A DNA stretch of 24,535 nucleotides from an uncultured Eubacteriales bacterium. GTDB lineage: Bacteria; Bacillota; Clostridia; Oscillospirales; Oscillospiraceae. The position numbers and the translations under genes were made by a program. Shown here one piece after another: positions 1-6,907 of this stretch (the first letter of the stretch is position 1; each line of letters begins with the position of its first letter). The notes beneath the pieces are model-generated. The model had not been told where the DNA came from. It ran no database searches and saw only the letters and a program-made list of their open reading frames with translations. The stretch lies in assembly GCA_959602365.1 (NCBI GenBank), contig CAUGSS010000035.1, positions 1-24,535 of the forward strand. The letters are read 5' to 3'.

Positions 1-1489
1 CCACCTTCTTGGTGATGGTCTCCTTGTAGGCGACCTGAGGCGCGCCCACGTTGGCCTCCACCTTGAACTCCCGGAGCAGGCGGTCCACGATGATCTGCAG
101 GTGGAGCTCGCCCATGCCGGCGATGATGGTCTGGCCGGTCTCCTCGTCGGTGTACACCTTGAAGGTGGGGTCCTCCTCAGCCAGCTTCACCAGGGCAACG
201 GTCATCTTCTCCTGACCGGCCTTGGTCTTGGGCTCAATGGCCACCCGGATGACGGGCTCGGGGAACTCCATGGACTCCAGCACCACAGGATGGTTCTCAT
301 CGCACAGGGTGTCGCCGGTGGTGGTGTTCTTCAGGCCCACGGCGGCGGCGATGTCGCCGGAGTACACGGTCTCGATGTCCTCCCGGTGGTTGGCGTGCAT
401 CTGCAGCAGACGGCCGAAGCGCTCCCGCTTGCCCTTGGTGCAGTTGTACACGCTGTCGCCGGCGTTGATGGTGCCGGAGTAGACCCGGAAGAAGGTCAGG
501 CGGCCCACATAGGGGTCGGTGGCAATCTTGAAGGCCAGGGCGGAGAAGGGCTCGTCGTCGCTGGCATGCCGGTCCTCTTCCTCGCCGGTCTCGGGGTTGG
601 TGCCCCGGATGGCGGGGATATCGGTGGGGGCGGGCATGTAATCGATGATGGCATCCAGCAGCTTCTGGACGCCCTTGTTGCGGTAAGAGGTGCCGCAGGT
701 GACAGGGACGCACTTGTTCTCGATGGTGCCCTTGCGGAGCGCGGCCCGGATCATGTCGGCGGGGACATCCTCGCCCTCCAGGACCATCATCATGATGTCG
801 TCGTCCAGATCGGCCACAGAGTCCAGCAGCTTGGTGCGGTACTCCTGGGCCAGCTCCATCATATCCTCGGGAATGGGCTCGACACGCATGTCCTTGCCCA
901 TCTCATCGTAATAGATGTCGGCATCCATCTCCACCAGGTCGATGATGCCCTTGAAGCTGTCCTCGCTGCCGATGGGGAGCTGAATCGGAATGGCGTTGGC
1001 CTTCAGACGCTCGTGGATCATGTCCAGAACGTGGTAGAAGTCGGCGCCCATGATGTCCATCTTGTTGACATAGATCATCCGGGGCACACCATAGGTGTCG
1101 GCCTGGCGCCACACGGTCTCAGACTGAGGCTCCACGCCGCCCTTGGCGCACATGACGGTGACAGAGCCGTCCAGCACGCGCAGGGAGCGCTCCACCTCCA
1201 CGGTGAAGTCCACGTGGCCCGGGGTGTCGATGATGTTGATCCGGTGGGAATCATACTGATTCTTGGAGCCGGACCAGAAGCAGGTGGTGGCGGCAGAGGT
1301 GATGGTGATGCCGCGCTCCTGCTCCTGAACCATCCAGTCCATGGTGGCCGCGCCGTCGTGGGTCTCGCCGATCTTGTGGTTGACACCGGTGTAGTAGAGA
1401 ATACGCTCGGTCGTGGTGGTCTTGCCGGCGTCGATGTGCGCCATGATACCGATGTTTCTGGTTCTTTCCAGAGAGACTTTTCTAGGCAT
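1..1489 (-). CDS. fusA: Elongation factor G, N-terminal 496 residues (3' end outside window)
   Basis: Translational GTPase that moves tRNA and mRNA through the ribosome after peptide-bond formation and helps split ribosomes. The visible part has the GTPase motifs in order: AHIDAGKT (residues 17-24), RGITI (59-63), DTPGH (88-92) and NKMD (142-145), followed by the domain II barrel and the start of domain III (GMGELHLQIIVDRL). The start is ATG at 1489, with AAAGGAG about ten bases upstream. It is the last visible gene of the ybxF-rpsL-rpsG-fusA operon, 24 bp after rpsG. The family is usually about 690 residues, so roughly 195 are missing beyond the window edge; nothing suggests a broken gene. 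Identity is very secure. Confidence 0.98.
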   Translation of the reverse strand, partial: MPRKVSLERTRNIGIMAHIDAGKTTTTERILYYTGVNHKIGETHDGAATMDWMVQEQERGITITSAATTCFWSGSKNQYDSHRINIIDTPGHVDFTVEVERSLRVLDGSVTVMCAKGGVEPQSETVWRQADTYGVPRMIYVNKMDIMGADFYHVLDMIHERLKANAIPIQLPIGSEDSFKGIIDLVEMDADIYYDEMGKDMRVEPIPEDMMELAQEYRTKLLDSVADLDDDIMMMVLEGEDVPADMIRAALRKGTIENKCVPVTCGTSYRNKGVQKLLDAIIDYMPAPTDIPAIRGTNPETGEEEDRHASDDEPFSALAFKIATDPYVGRLTFFRVYSGTINAGDSVYNCTKGKRERFGRLLQMHANHREDIETVYSGDIAAAVGLKNTTTGDTLCDENHPVVLESMEFPEPVIRVAIEPKTKAGQEKMTVALVKLAEEDPTFKVYTDEETGQTIIAGMGELHLQIIVDRLLREFKVEANVGAPQVAYKETITKKV

Positions 1490-1513
1490 AAGTCAAATAC
1501 TCCTTTGAAAAAC

Positions 1514-1984
1514 TTACCAGCGGTAATGGGCAAACGCCTTGTTGGCCTCCGCCATCTTGTGGGTATCCTCGCGCTTCTTCACGGCGCTGCCGGTGTTGTT
1601 GGCGGCGTCCATAATCTCGCCGGCCAGCCGGTCGGCCATGTTCTTCTCGCTGCGGGAGCGGGCATAGTTGGTCAGCCAGCGCAGACCCAGGGTCTGACGG
1701 CGGGCGGGCCGCACCTCGATGGGGACCTGATAGGTGGCGCCGCCCACACGGCGGGCCTTGATCTCCAGGGAAGGCATGATGTTCTCCATGGCGGCCTCAA
1801 AGACCTCCATGGGATCTTTTCCGGTTTTTTCCTTGATGGTGTCAAAGGCATTATAGACGACCTTCTGGGCCACGCCCTTTTTGCCGTCCAGCATAATGCT
1901 GTTGACCAGCTTAGTCACCAGTACGGAATTGTAAATAGGATCGGGCAGAACTTCCCGCTTGGGTACATTTCCTCTTCTGGGCAC
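1514..1984 (-). CDS. rpsG: 30S ribosomal protein S7
   Basis: Primary 16S rRNA 3'-domain binder that nucleates assembly of the 30S head. The protein begins (V/M)PRRGNVPKREVLPDP and ends FAHYRW, with the family core motifs LVNSIMLDGKK and RRVGGATYQVPIEVRP. I chose the GTG at 1984 as start: AAGGAGGGAAGCAAA lies just upstream and would be the ribosome binding site, and the product is then 156 residues, the usual bacterial length. An ATG six codons further upstream (2002) gives the same frame but its first codons are the Shine-Dalgarno itself. It sits 24 bp before fusA and 211 bp after rpsL, an unusually long spacer for this operon. Confidence 0.97.
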   Translation of the reverse strand: MPRRGNVPKREVLPDPIYNSVLVTKLVNSIMLDGKKGVAQKVVYNAFDTIKEKTGKDPMEVFEAAMENIMPSLEIKARRVGGATYQVPIEVRPARRQTLGLRWLTNYARSRSEKNMADRLAGEIMDAANNTGSAVKKREDTHKMAEANKAFAHYRW

Positions 1985-2107
1985 TTTGCTTCCCTCCTTC
2001 ATTTAAAATGATTTCATAGGTACTCGAATGCAGTATTTCAGCACCCGTACTGTTCGGACCGCTCCGCGCGGGGCGGGCTTGTCCGGTGCCTGCCGAGAGG
2101 TCTACCC

Positions 2108-2150
2108 ATAAAAATCTATGAATAAACTCTTGGCAAGGCTTTCGCCTTGC
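2108..2150 (-). promoter_or_regulatory. rpsL-rpsG spacer: hairpin and possible internal promoter
   Basis: The 211-base rpsL-rpsG gap holds a perfect 7-bp hairpin (GCAAGGC at 2133-2139, GCCTTGC at 2144-2150). Reading on the minus strand there is also TTGCCA, a 17-base spacer, then TTTTAT (2108-2113), a weak promoter candidate for rpsG-fusA. In E. coli the same intercistronic region is the S7 autoregulation site, so a regulatory RNA element is plausible here; that is inference, and no sequence match to the E. coli element was made. Confidence 0.35.
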
Positions 2151-2195
2151 GCGATCAGAGCGCAATGCATTTCAGGTTGGTCTCAGGAAGCAGAA

Positions 2196-2618
2196 TTACT
2201 TCTTGGAGGCCTTGGGCCGCTTGGCGCCGTACTTGGAGCGGGCCTGCATACGGCCGCTGACGCCCTGAGTATCCAGAGTGCCGCGGATGATGTGGTAACG
2301 AACACCAGGCAGATCCTTGACACGGCCGCCGCGGATCATAACCACGGAGTGCTCCTGCAGGTTATGGCCGACACCGGGGATATAGGCGGTGACTTCATAG
2401 CCGTTGGACAGGCGGACACGGGCGATCTTCCGAAGGGCGGAGTTGGGCTTCTTGGGCGTAGAGGTACGCACCGCGGTGCACACGCCGCGCTTCTGGGGAG
2501 AAGGCAGGTCGGTCTCCTTGTCTTTCAGGGTGTTCTTGCCCTTCTGCAGGGCGGGGGAGTTGGACTTGTAGACAGAGGTCTTTCTTCCGCTGCGCACCAG
2601 CTGGTTAAAAGTAGGCAT
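2196..2618 (-). CDS. rpsL: 30S ribosomal protein S12
   Basis: Decoding-centre protein of the small subunit, needed for accurate tRNA selection and the classical target of streptomycin-resistance mutations. The 140-residue product has the Gram-positive insertion after PTFNQLVRSGRK...KSNSPAL, then PQKRGVCTAV, TPKKPNSALRK and GGRVKDLPGVRYH. The two lysines whose change gives streptomycin resistance in E. coli (K43 and K88) correspond to K56 and K101 and are both wild type; D102 is the residue methylthiolated in some bacteria. The start ATG at 2618 is preceded by AAAGGAGG. It is second in the operon, 78 bp downstream of the ybxF-like gene. Confidence 0.98.
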   Translation of the reverse strand: MPTFNQLVRSGRKTSVYKSNSPALQKGKNTLKDKETDLPSPQKRGVCTAVRTSTPKKPNSALRKIARVRLSNGYEVTAYIPGVGHNLQEHSVVMIRGGRVKDLPGVRYHIIRGTLDTQGVSGRMQARSKYGAKRPKASKK

Positions 2619-2660
2619 GAACTGGTTCCTCCTTTCTCAGATTGATGAATTCTATTTTAA

Positions 2661-2683
2661 CGAATTTTCCCAGGGAATATTCG
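2661..2683 (-). promoter_or_regulatory. Hairpin between ybxF and rpsL
   Basis: An inverted repeat in the 78-bp gap pairs CGAAT/ATTCG outside and TTCC/GGAA inside with one T-T mismatch and a 3-base CAG loop. It is not GC rich and has no T-run on either side, so it does not look like a terminator. It could be an mRNA structure for L7Ae-type autoregulation or processing; function unknown. Confidence 0.35.
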
Positions 2684-2696
2684 TCAAAACCAAAAA

Positions 2697-2948
2697 TTAT
2701 TCCACATCTGTCAGGACCGCGGCCACAGCGCAGCCCAGGCGGATACCGCAGGCGGCGCCCAGGTCTTTCATGTGGGGGATGAGCTCCACCGGGGTTCCGG
2801 TGCGCTCGCACAGGTCCTGAATGGGATCGGTCACTTGTGGGTCGGCATCCTGAGCCAGGAACACCAGCCGGGCGGCGCCCCGCTGGACTGCTTTGCGCGA
2901 CTGCTTGACCCCCACTACCTTATGTTCCGTTTGCAGTTGGGAGATCAC
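2697..2948 (-). CDS. ybxF: L7Ae-family K-turn RNA-binding ribosomal protein (YbxF-like)
   Basis: Small 83-residue member of the L7Ae/L30e/S12e/Gadd45 family; Bacillus YbxF binds kink-turn RNAs and associates with ribosomes. Family features seen are VVGVKQSRKAVQRGAARLVFLAQDAD near the N-terminus, split here as VVGVKQSRKAV (11-21) and LVFLAQDAD (28-36), and the signature LGAACGIRLGCAVAAVL (63-79). The start appears to be GTG at 2948 with a modest GGTGA upstream. Promoter and start lie about 50 bp apart, so it is the first gene of the transcript. In Bacillus it follows rpoC; here no rpoC is upstream, and the next gene is divergent. Confidence 0.9.
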   Translation of the reverse strand: MISQLQTEHKVVGVKQSRKAVQRGAARLVFLAQDADPQVTDPIQDLCERTGTPVELIPHMKDLGAACGIRLGCAVAAVLTDVE

Positions 2949-3007
2949 TTTGAGTCACCGGCCTTCCCTAAAAGAGCGCGCAATGCGCCCATACCAAGCA
3001 ATTAAGC

Positions 3008-3036
3008 ATTATAGCATGACAGTGCTACTGCGTCAA
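3008..3036 (-). promoter_or_regulatory. Promoter of the ybxF-rpsL-rpsG-fusA operon
   Basis: On the minus strand TTGACG (3031-3036) is followed by exactly 17 bases and a perfect TATAAT (3008-3013). The predicted transcript starts near 3001, giving a leader of about 50 bases before the ybxF GTG. The leader contains a small GCGC-rich inverted repeat. Confidence 0.85.
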
Positions 3037-3412
3037 GCAGATTTTCCCACACAATTTCGATTTTTTCAGCACCAGATGCCCCTCCGGCCGCAGTGCGCCG
3101 GAATACGCAGCCAGGCATTATTATAAAATGTATCCCTTCCGCCTCTGCCCGGCCCCCGCCGGTCCGGTTTCGGCGCTCCGCTTCACAGGATGCCGCCGCC
3201 CCCTCTCCGCCGCCGGCGGAGAATAATGGCGGGTGACCAAATCCGGCGGGTATTTCCGGCTTTTCCCCATTTGACTTTTTACTCCGCATTGTTACAAATC
3301 CACCCCAGTTTGGCGTAGTCAAATCTTTTTCAGTGCTAAAAATTTCTGAAAATGTTTTTCAGAAACTGGTGTTGGGCGAAAAAACGAAAATGCATTTTTG
3401 CATAAATACAGT
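3037..3412. other. Divergent intergenic region without a supported gene; perfect 10-bp inverted repeat
   Basis: No convincing gene lies here: the reading frames present have no ribosome binding site or recognisable protein and one overlaps the str promoter. At 3343-3365 there is a perfect inverted repeat, TTTCTGAAAA and its complement around a 3-base TGT loop, and at 3387-3398 the palindrome AAAATGCATTTT. Both are AT rich and lie upstream of the transporter promoter, as regulator binding sites often do. Confidence 0.5.
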
Positions 3413-3468
3413 TTGCTTTTTTGGTCTTTTGTAGTATAATTTTTACGTTAAGAAGTCTCGTTTGAGAC
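3413..3468 (+). promoter_or_regulatory. Probable promoter of the MFS transporter with an inverted repeat at the start site
   Basis: A perfect TATAAT lies at 3435-3440; the best -35 is a weak TTGCTT at 3413-3418 (16-base spacer). Just downstream, GTCTC (3455-3459) and GAGAC (3464-3468) form an inverted repeat where a repressor could bind. The leader to the GTG at 3607 would be about 160 bases, long for a transporter mRNA. No known riboswitch was recognised in it. Confidence 0.5.
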
Positions 3469-3606
3469 GATTGGAAGAGAATCGCCCTCTCCGGCATCGC
3501 CGTTTTGCCCAATTCTGCAGTAAAAGAGGGGGAGGCTGCAGGGCCGAGCCGCTGGGGCGGGCGTTGTCTTCCCTTGACAATTGAAGAGTATAGAGGAGGA
3601 ACTATT

Positions 3607-5022
3607 GTGCTGAAAAACAAAAAGTTCGCACGCTATGCGATCGCATTCAACATTCTGGGCATCGTATTCATGTTTTTCTACTCCGGTCTCCAGAATGACC
3701 ACATCAACATCATTCAGGCCTACTCCGCCTGGAACAACAACGCCACCCTGATCCCCATGACCGTGGGCAACCTGGTGTGCATCGCGCTGACCCTGGTCTA
3801 TGGCACCTGCTTCATCAAGTTCGGCGTCCGCAAGACCCTGATTCCCTGCATCGCCGTCTCCGCCCTGGGCTGCCTTGGCCTGGCGGCCGCCAACGGCCTG
3901 GCCTGCAATTCTCCCAATGCAACTTTGGCCTCTGCCGCCATCGGCGATCCCAATGTGGTGGGCAATTACGTGCTGTATGCCATCTCCCTGTTCCTGATCC
4001 GCGTCACCTGCATGTGCTTCCAGATGGCCGGCTTCCAGCTGGCCGCTACCTGGTTCATCCGCTATCGCGGCCGTGTGCTGGGCATTATCACCCTGGGTTC
4101 CCCCCTGTTCTCCGTGGTGGGCACCTCTGTGATGAACAACTTCATCGGCACCTATCTGGGCGGCGACTATCGTCCCTTCTACACCGGCGTGTGCGTGGTG
4201 CTGGTCATCATCGCCATCCTGTCCGCTCTGCTGCTGCGCGATGCGCCTGAGGATGTGGGCCTGTATCCCGACGGATCTGATACTCCTCCCAAAAGCGAAG
4301 CCGAGGAAGAGACCAAGCTGTCCATCGGCGACGTGCTGAAGCAGAAGAAGAGCTGGATCATGATTGTCAACTATGGCGTCTATCAGTTCATCATCAACGC
4401 CTGCATGGCTTCCATGGTGGTGTGGTTCACCCGTCTGGTTATCCTGAACGCTGACGCTGTTGCTGCTGGTCCTCTCGGTGCAGCTTTCACCGGCATGGGC
4501 GGCCTGGAGGGTGGCGGTGCCATGGTGCTGTTCGTCAACCAGGCTACCCGCTGGCTGAGCGTGGGCGCCCTGGTGGGCATCCTGACCAGCTTCCTGTTCG
4601 GCGTCATCGACGACAAGTGCGGCACCCCCGTGGCCAGCCTGATCCTGGGCATTACCGAGTTCCTGCCCATCATCGGCCTGATGAGCCAGTGGCACTTCGT
4701 GGCCACCACCGGCGCCTGCAACGTGCCTCTGCTGGTCCTGTGGGGCTTCGGCGTTTCCTGCATGACCGGCGGTGTGCCCACCATGCACCCGGCCTCCATC
4801 TCCTTCGCCTTCGGCCGCCGGGAGTACCAGGCTGCCAACCGGATCATCATGGCTATCCAGCTGATCCCCTGCGCCTTTGCCGCTCAGATCATGGCCGCTA
4901 TGATCAACAGCAACAACCCCATGAGCGCCTGGATTATGTGCCTCATCGTGGTTGCCATCGGCATCATCTTCACCATCCCCATGTTCAAGATGAAGGATGC
5001 CAACGCTGCCGACCGCGGCTGA
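3607..5022 (+). CDS. Major facilitator superfamily transporter (OFA-like)
   Basis: A 471-residue integral membrane protein with about twelve hydrophobic segments, in the size and layout of the major facilitator superfamily. An MFS motif-A-like stretch (KFGVRKTL) follows the second segment, a charged cytoplasmic loop (SEAEEETKLSIGDVLKQKK) separates the two halves, and GVIDDKCGTP is the matching loop of the second half. The general arrangement recalls oxalate/formate antiporter-type carriers, but the substrate cannot be told from sequence. Start: GTG at 3607 with AGGAGG at 3594-3599; the upstream in-frame ATG at 3505 has no such site and adds a non-membrane, low-complexity leader. The gene stands alone between its own promoter and a strong terminator. 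Confidence 0.85.
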   Translation: MLKNKKFARYAIAFNILGIVFMFFYSGLQNDHINIIQAYSAWNNNATLIPMTVGNLVCIALTLVYGTCFIKFGVRKTLIPCIAVSALGCLGLAAANGLACNSPNATLASAAIGDPNVVGNYVLYAISLFLIRVTCMCFQMAGFQLAATWFIRYRGRVLGIITLGSPLFSVVGTSVMNNFIGTYLGGDYRPFYTGVCVVLVIIAILSALLLRDAPEDVGLYPDGSDTPPKSEAEEETKLSIGDVLKQKKSWIMIVNYGVYQFIINACMASMVVWFTRLVILNADAVAAGPLGAAFTGMGGLEGGGAMVLFVNQATRWLSVGALVGILTSFLFGVIDDKCGTPVASLILGITEFLPIIGLMSQWHFVATTGACNVPLLVLWGFGVSCMTGGVPTMHPASISFAFGRREYQAANRIIMAIQLIPCAFAAQIMAAMINSNNPMSAWIMCLIVVAIGIIFTIPMFKMKDANAADRG

Positions 5023-5051
5023 TCCGCAACTACATTACTCCCCTCAAACAG

Positions 5052-5085
5052 AAGAGGACCGCTGCAATGCAGCGGTCCTCTTTTT
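5052..5085 (+). terminator. Intrinsic terminator of the MFS gene
   Basis: A 14-bp stem (AAGAGGACCGCTGC paired with its complement, 3-base loop) is followed by five T on the plus strand, 30 bp after the stop codon. Confidence 0.93.
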
Positions 5086-5108
5086 ACAACGCCTGCCTGC
5101 CACGCAAA

Positions 5109-5141
5109 AGAGCGGCCGGAATTCGTGCTTCCGGCCGCTCT
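5109..5141 (-). terminator. Intrinsic terminator of the small membrane protein gene
   Basis: Stem AGAGCGGCCGGAA with its complement and a 7-base loop; on the minus strand it is followed by TTTT. It lies 17 bp beyond the stop at 5158 and, with the preceding plus-strand terminator, insulates two convergent genes. Confidence 0.85.
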
Positions 5142-5157
5142 CGTTTTCTTGCTGCAA

Positions 5158-5439
5158 TCAGCGTTTTTTCTTCTTGTGGGGATAGCGGATCTCGTTCTCC
5201 GCTTCCTTCTGGGCCCGGCGCTCCTCCTTGCGGCGCTCCTGCACCTTGCTGTAGAGCAGCCTGGTATAGAGGGCCAGGGCGGCGGGCACGATCAAATAAC
5301 CCCAGAATGGCAAAATTCCCATATTGGGAAACGCAATAATCAGCGTGACTCCCAGCCCTATCGCAAGCAAGGTGAACACCCACACCATGGTCAGCAGCAT
5401 CTTGGGGCGCTGGAGCAGGTACGCATTGATTTTTTTCAA
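5158..5439 (-). CDS. Small two-span membrane protein, function unknown
   Basis: About 93 residues: a short basic N-terminus (LKKINAYLLQRPK), two hydrophobic segments (MLLTMVWVFTLLAIGLGVTL and the run starting GYLIVPAALAL), then a highly charged tail RRKEERRAQKEAENEIRYPHKKKKR, here split as RRKEERRAQKE and PHKKKKR. I recognise no family. The start is uncertain. The longer frame begins at ATG 5529, but a good promoter (5491-5519) lies inside that extension, so translation must begin downstream; the only in-frame initiator after it is TTG at 5439, with a weak GGGATG before it. Own promoter and terminator make it a single-gene unit. The positively charged tail would be cytoplasmic. Confidence 0.6.
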   Translation of the reverse strand: MKKINAYLLQRPKMLLTMVWVFTLLAIGLGVTLIIAFPNMGILPFWGYLIVPAALALYTRLLYSKVQERRKEERRAQKEAENEIRYPHKKKKR

Positions 5440-5490
5440 AGAGACACATCCCGTTCTGTCCGGCCTGACGGCCTTATTTTTCTTGAACTG

Positions 5491-5519
5491 AGTATAACAC
5501 ATTCTCACTCTGCCCGCAA
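5491..5519 (-). promoter_or_regulatory. Promoter of the small membrane protein gene
   Basis: Minus strand TTGCGG (5514-5519), 17 bases, TATACT (5491-5496), with an extended -10 (TGT before TATACT). It sits directly next to the terminator of the upstream perR operon. Confidence 0.7.
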
Positions 5520-5527
5520 CCAAAATC

Positions 5528-5562
5528 AAGGCCCGGCTTGGATTTGATCCAGGCCGGGCCTT
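5528..5562 (-). terminator. Terminator of the perR-rubrerythrin-TSCPD operon
   Basis: A long stem (AAGGCCCGGC, one G-U, then TGGAT, closed by a 5-base loop) followed on the minus strand by GATTTTGG. It begins 26 bp after the stop at 5588. Confidence 0.85.
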
Positions 5563-5587
5563 TCGGGGAAATCAGATCTTGCGCGCC

Positions 5588-5836
5588 TCAGCCCTGATAC
5601 CCCTTCAGGGCCTGGGCCAACTGGTCGGGACAGGAGGTGCTCTTAAATCCGCAGCGGATGCCCTCCATGCGCTGAATGGCGTCCTGAACCCGCATCCCCC
5701 GCACCAGAGCGGAGATGCCCTGCAGGTTGCCGCTGCAGCCGCCTTTTACCCGGCAGTCCTGGATGACGCCGTTGTCCACGTCAATCTCCATATAGCTGGA
5801 GCAGACGCCCTTTGGACGGTACTGAATGGTCTCCAT
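5588..5836 (-). CDS. TSCPD-domain protein (TIGR03905 family)
   Basis: An 82-residue single-domain protein of the TSCPD type, a domain also found at the C-terminus of some B12-dependent ribonucleotide reductases. Conserved points seen: C12 in GVCSSYMEI, GGCSGNLQGI (32-41), the turn LVRGM, and the name-giving TSCPDQLA at 67-74. Cysteines 12, 28, 34, 62 and 69 could bind a metal or take part in thiol chemistry; the free-standing form has no established function that I know of. It starts four bases after the rubrerythrin stop with no strong ribosome site of its own, so it is probably translationally coupled and co-induced with the oxidative stress genes. Confidence 0.88.
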   Translation of the reverse strand: METIQYRPKGVCSSYMEIDVDNGVIQDCRVKGGCSGNLQGISALVRGMRVQDAIQRMEGIRCGFKSTSCPDQLAQALKGYQG

Positions 5837-5840
5837 AGGA

Positions 5841-6377
5841 TTAGTAGTTCACCTTCCGGCGCTCAAAGTAGGCCTGGGGATGGGCGCAGACAGGACACAC
5901 CGCAGGGGCATCCTTGCCCACATGGATATGGCCGCAGTTGCGGCAGATCCAGACGGTGTTCTCGTCGTCCGTCTTAAAGACCAGGTCGCCCTCCAGGTTG
6001 GCCAGCAGCTTCAGATAGCGCTCCTCGTGCTCCTTCTCGATGGCGGCCACGGCCTCAAACAGATAGGCCAGCCGGGTGAAGCCCTCTTCCCGGGCGGTGG
6101 CGGCCATCTCGGGATACATGCTGGTCCACTCCTCGTTCTCGCCGGCGGCGGCAGCCTTCAGGTTCTCCGCCGTGTCGCCGATGCCGCCCAGCTCCTTGAA
6201 CCACATCTTGGCATGCTCTTTCTCGTTGTTGGCGGTCTCCTCAAAAATGGCGGCGATCTGCTCGTATCCTGCCTTCTTGGCCGCGGAGGCAAAATAGGTG
6301 TACTTATTGCGGGCCTGGGACTCCCCCGCAAAGGCGGTCCACAGGTTGGCCTCGGTCTTCGATCCCTTCAGTTCCAT
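5841..6377 (-). CDS. rbr: Rubrerythrin (non-haem diiron peroxidase)
   Basis: Reduces hydrogen peroxide to water in the cytoplasm of anaerobes. The 178-residue product has an N-terminal four-helix ferritin-like domain with diiron ligands in the expected places: E19 in AGESQARNKYTYFA, E52-x-x-H55 in NEKEHA, the EEGF helix near 97-100, and E114-x-x-H117 in IEKEHEERY. The C-terminal rubredoxin-like Fe(SCys)4 domain has C145-x-x-C148 and C161-x-x-C164. The start ATG at 6377 is preceded by AAAAGGAG; longer in-frame starts upstream run through a hairpin and are not credible. It lies 71 bp downstream of perR in the same transcript. Confidence 0.96.
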   Translation of the reverse strand: MELKGSKTEANLWTAFAGESQARNKYTYFASAAKKAGYEQIAAIFEETANNEKEHAKMWFKELGGIGDTAENLKAAAAGENEEWTSMYPEMAATAREEGFTRLAYLFEAVAAIEKEHEERYLKLLANLEGDLVFKTDDENTVWICRNCGHIHVGKDAPAVCPVCAHPQAYFERRKVNY

Positions 6378-6417
6378 TGTAGTAACACTCCTTTTCCATA
6401 CTAAAATTTGATATCGC

Positions 6418-6439
6418 TTTTCGCCGCATCCGGCGAAAA
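6418..6439 (-). promoter_or_regulatory. Hairpin in the perR-rubrerythrin gap
   Basis: Perfect 9-bp inverted repeat (TTTTCGCCG and CGGCGAAAA, 4-base loop) just after perR. No T-run follows it in the minus direction, so it is more likely an mRNA processing or stability element that lets rubrerythrin be made in excess over PerR than a full terminator. Confidence 0.45.
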
Positions 6440-6448
6440 TGCACCAAT

Positions 6449-6829
6449 TCAGGTCTCTTCCCCACAGGCCAGGCACCGGCCGTAGAAGAGGCGCGCCTCC
6501 CGGCGCAGGTGAAAGCCGTGCTCCGCGCAAAACGGGGTCATATCCTCCCCTTCCGGCATGGGCAGGTCAAACACCCGTCCACACCCCTCACAGCAGAAGT
6601 GGGCATGGGGCGAGAGATCCGCGTCATAGCGCTCCACATGAAAGGGCATCCGGATAATCAGTCCCCAGTCCGCAAGCTGATTCAGATTGCGGTAGACGGT
6701 TCCAAGGCTCAGTTTGGGATGGTCCGGCTTGAGGGTCTGATAGATCATCTCCGCAGTGGGGTGCACCTTCATCTCCTGCAAGCACTGGTAAATCAGCTCA
6801 CGCTGACGAGAATATCGTTTCTGTTCCAT
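6449..6829 (-). CDS. perR: Fur-family peroxide sensor, PerR type
   Basis: Metal-dependent repressor of peroxide-defence genes that is inactivated by histidine oxidation when iron is bound. The 126-residue product has a winged helix (LSLGTVYRNLNQLADWGLI) and a dimer domain. The structural zinc site C80-x-x-C83 / C119-x-x-C122 is complete. The regulatory site matches B. subtilis PerR by spacing: H23, D69, H75, H77 and D88 stand for H37, D85, H91, H93 and D104; aspartate at the last position is a PerR rather than Fur feature. Start ATG at 6829 with AAGGA before it; the longer frame would include the promoter. First gene of an operon with rubrerythrin and a TSCPD protein, probably autoregulated. 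Confidence 0.93.
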   Translation of the reverse strand: MEQKRYSRQRELIYQCLQEMKVHPTAEMIYQTLKPDHPKLSLGTVYRNLNQLADWGLIIRMPFHVERYDADLSPHAHFCCEGCGRVFDLPMPEGEDMTPFCAEHGFHLRREARLFYGRCLACGEET

Positions 6830-6869
6830 AGCGCATTCCTTATTAAGAAATATTCCTATCTTTAAACCT

Positions 6870-6907
6870 ATTATAGCAAAGCGCTTTCCCCTTTGCAATC
6901 ATTATTT
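6870..6907 (-). promoter_or_regulatory. perR operon promoter overlapping a Per-box-like operator
   Basis: Minus strand TTGCAA (6893-6898), 17 bases, TATAAT (6870-6875). Overlapping the -35, bases 6893-6907 read on the minus strand AAATAATGATTGCAA, matching the Bacillus Per box TTATAATNATTATAA at 10 of 14 defined positions in the 7-1-7 layout. The spacer also holds the palindrome AAAGCGCTTT (6878-6887). The promoter call is strong; the operator call is an inference. Confidence 0.7.

Noticed and set aside
101..2011. Long plus-strand frame opposite fusA and rpsG
   Set aside because: Both real genes are certain on the minus strand, and the shadow has the same Gly/Val/His-rich composition as other antisense frames.
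3002..3322. Minus-strand frame of 106 codons upstream of ybxF
   Set aside because: It contains the str promoter, has no ribosome binding site and no recognisable sequence.
3448..4788. Minus-strand frame opposite the MFS gene
   Set aside because: Histidine/alanine-rich shadow of a transporter whose hydrophobic pattern is clear on the plus strand.
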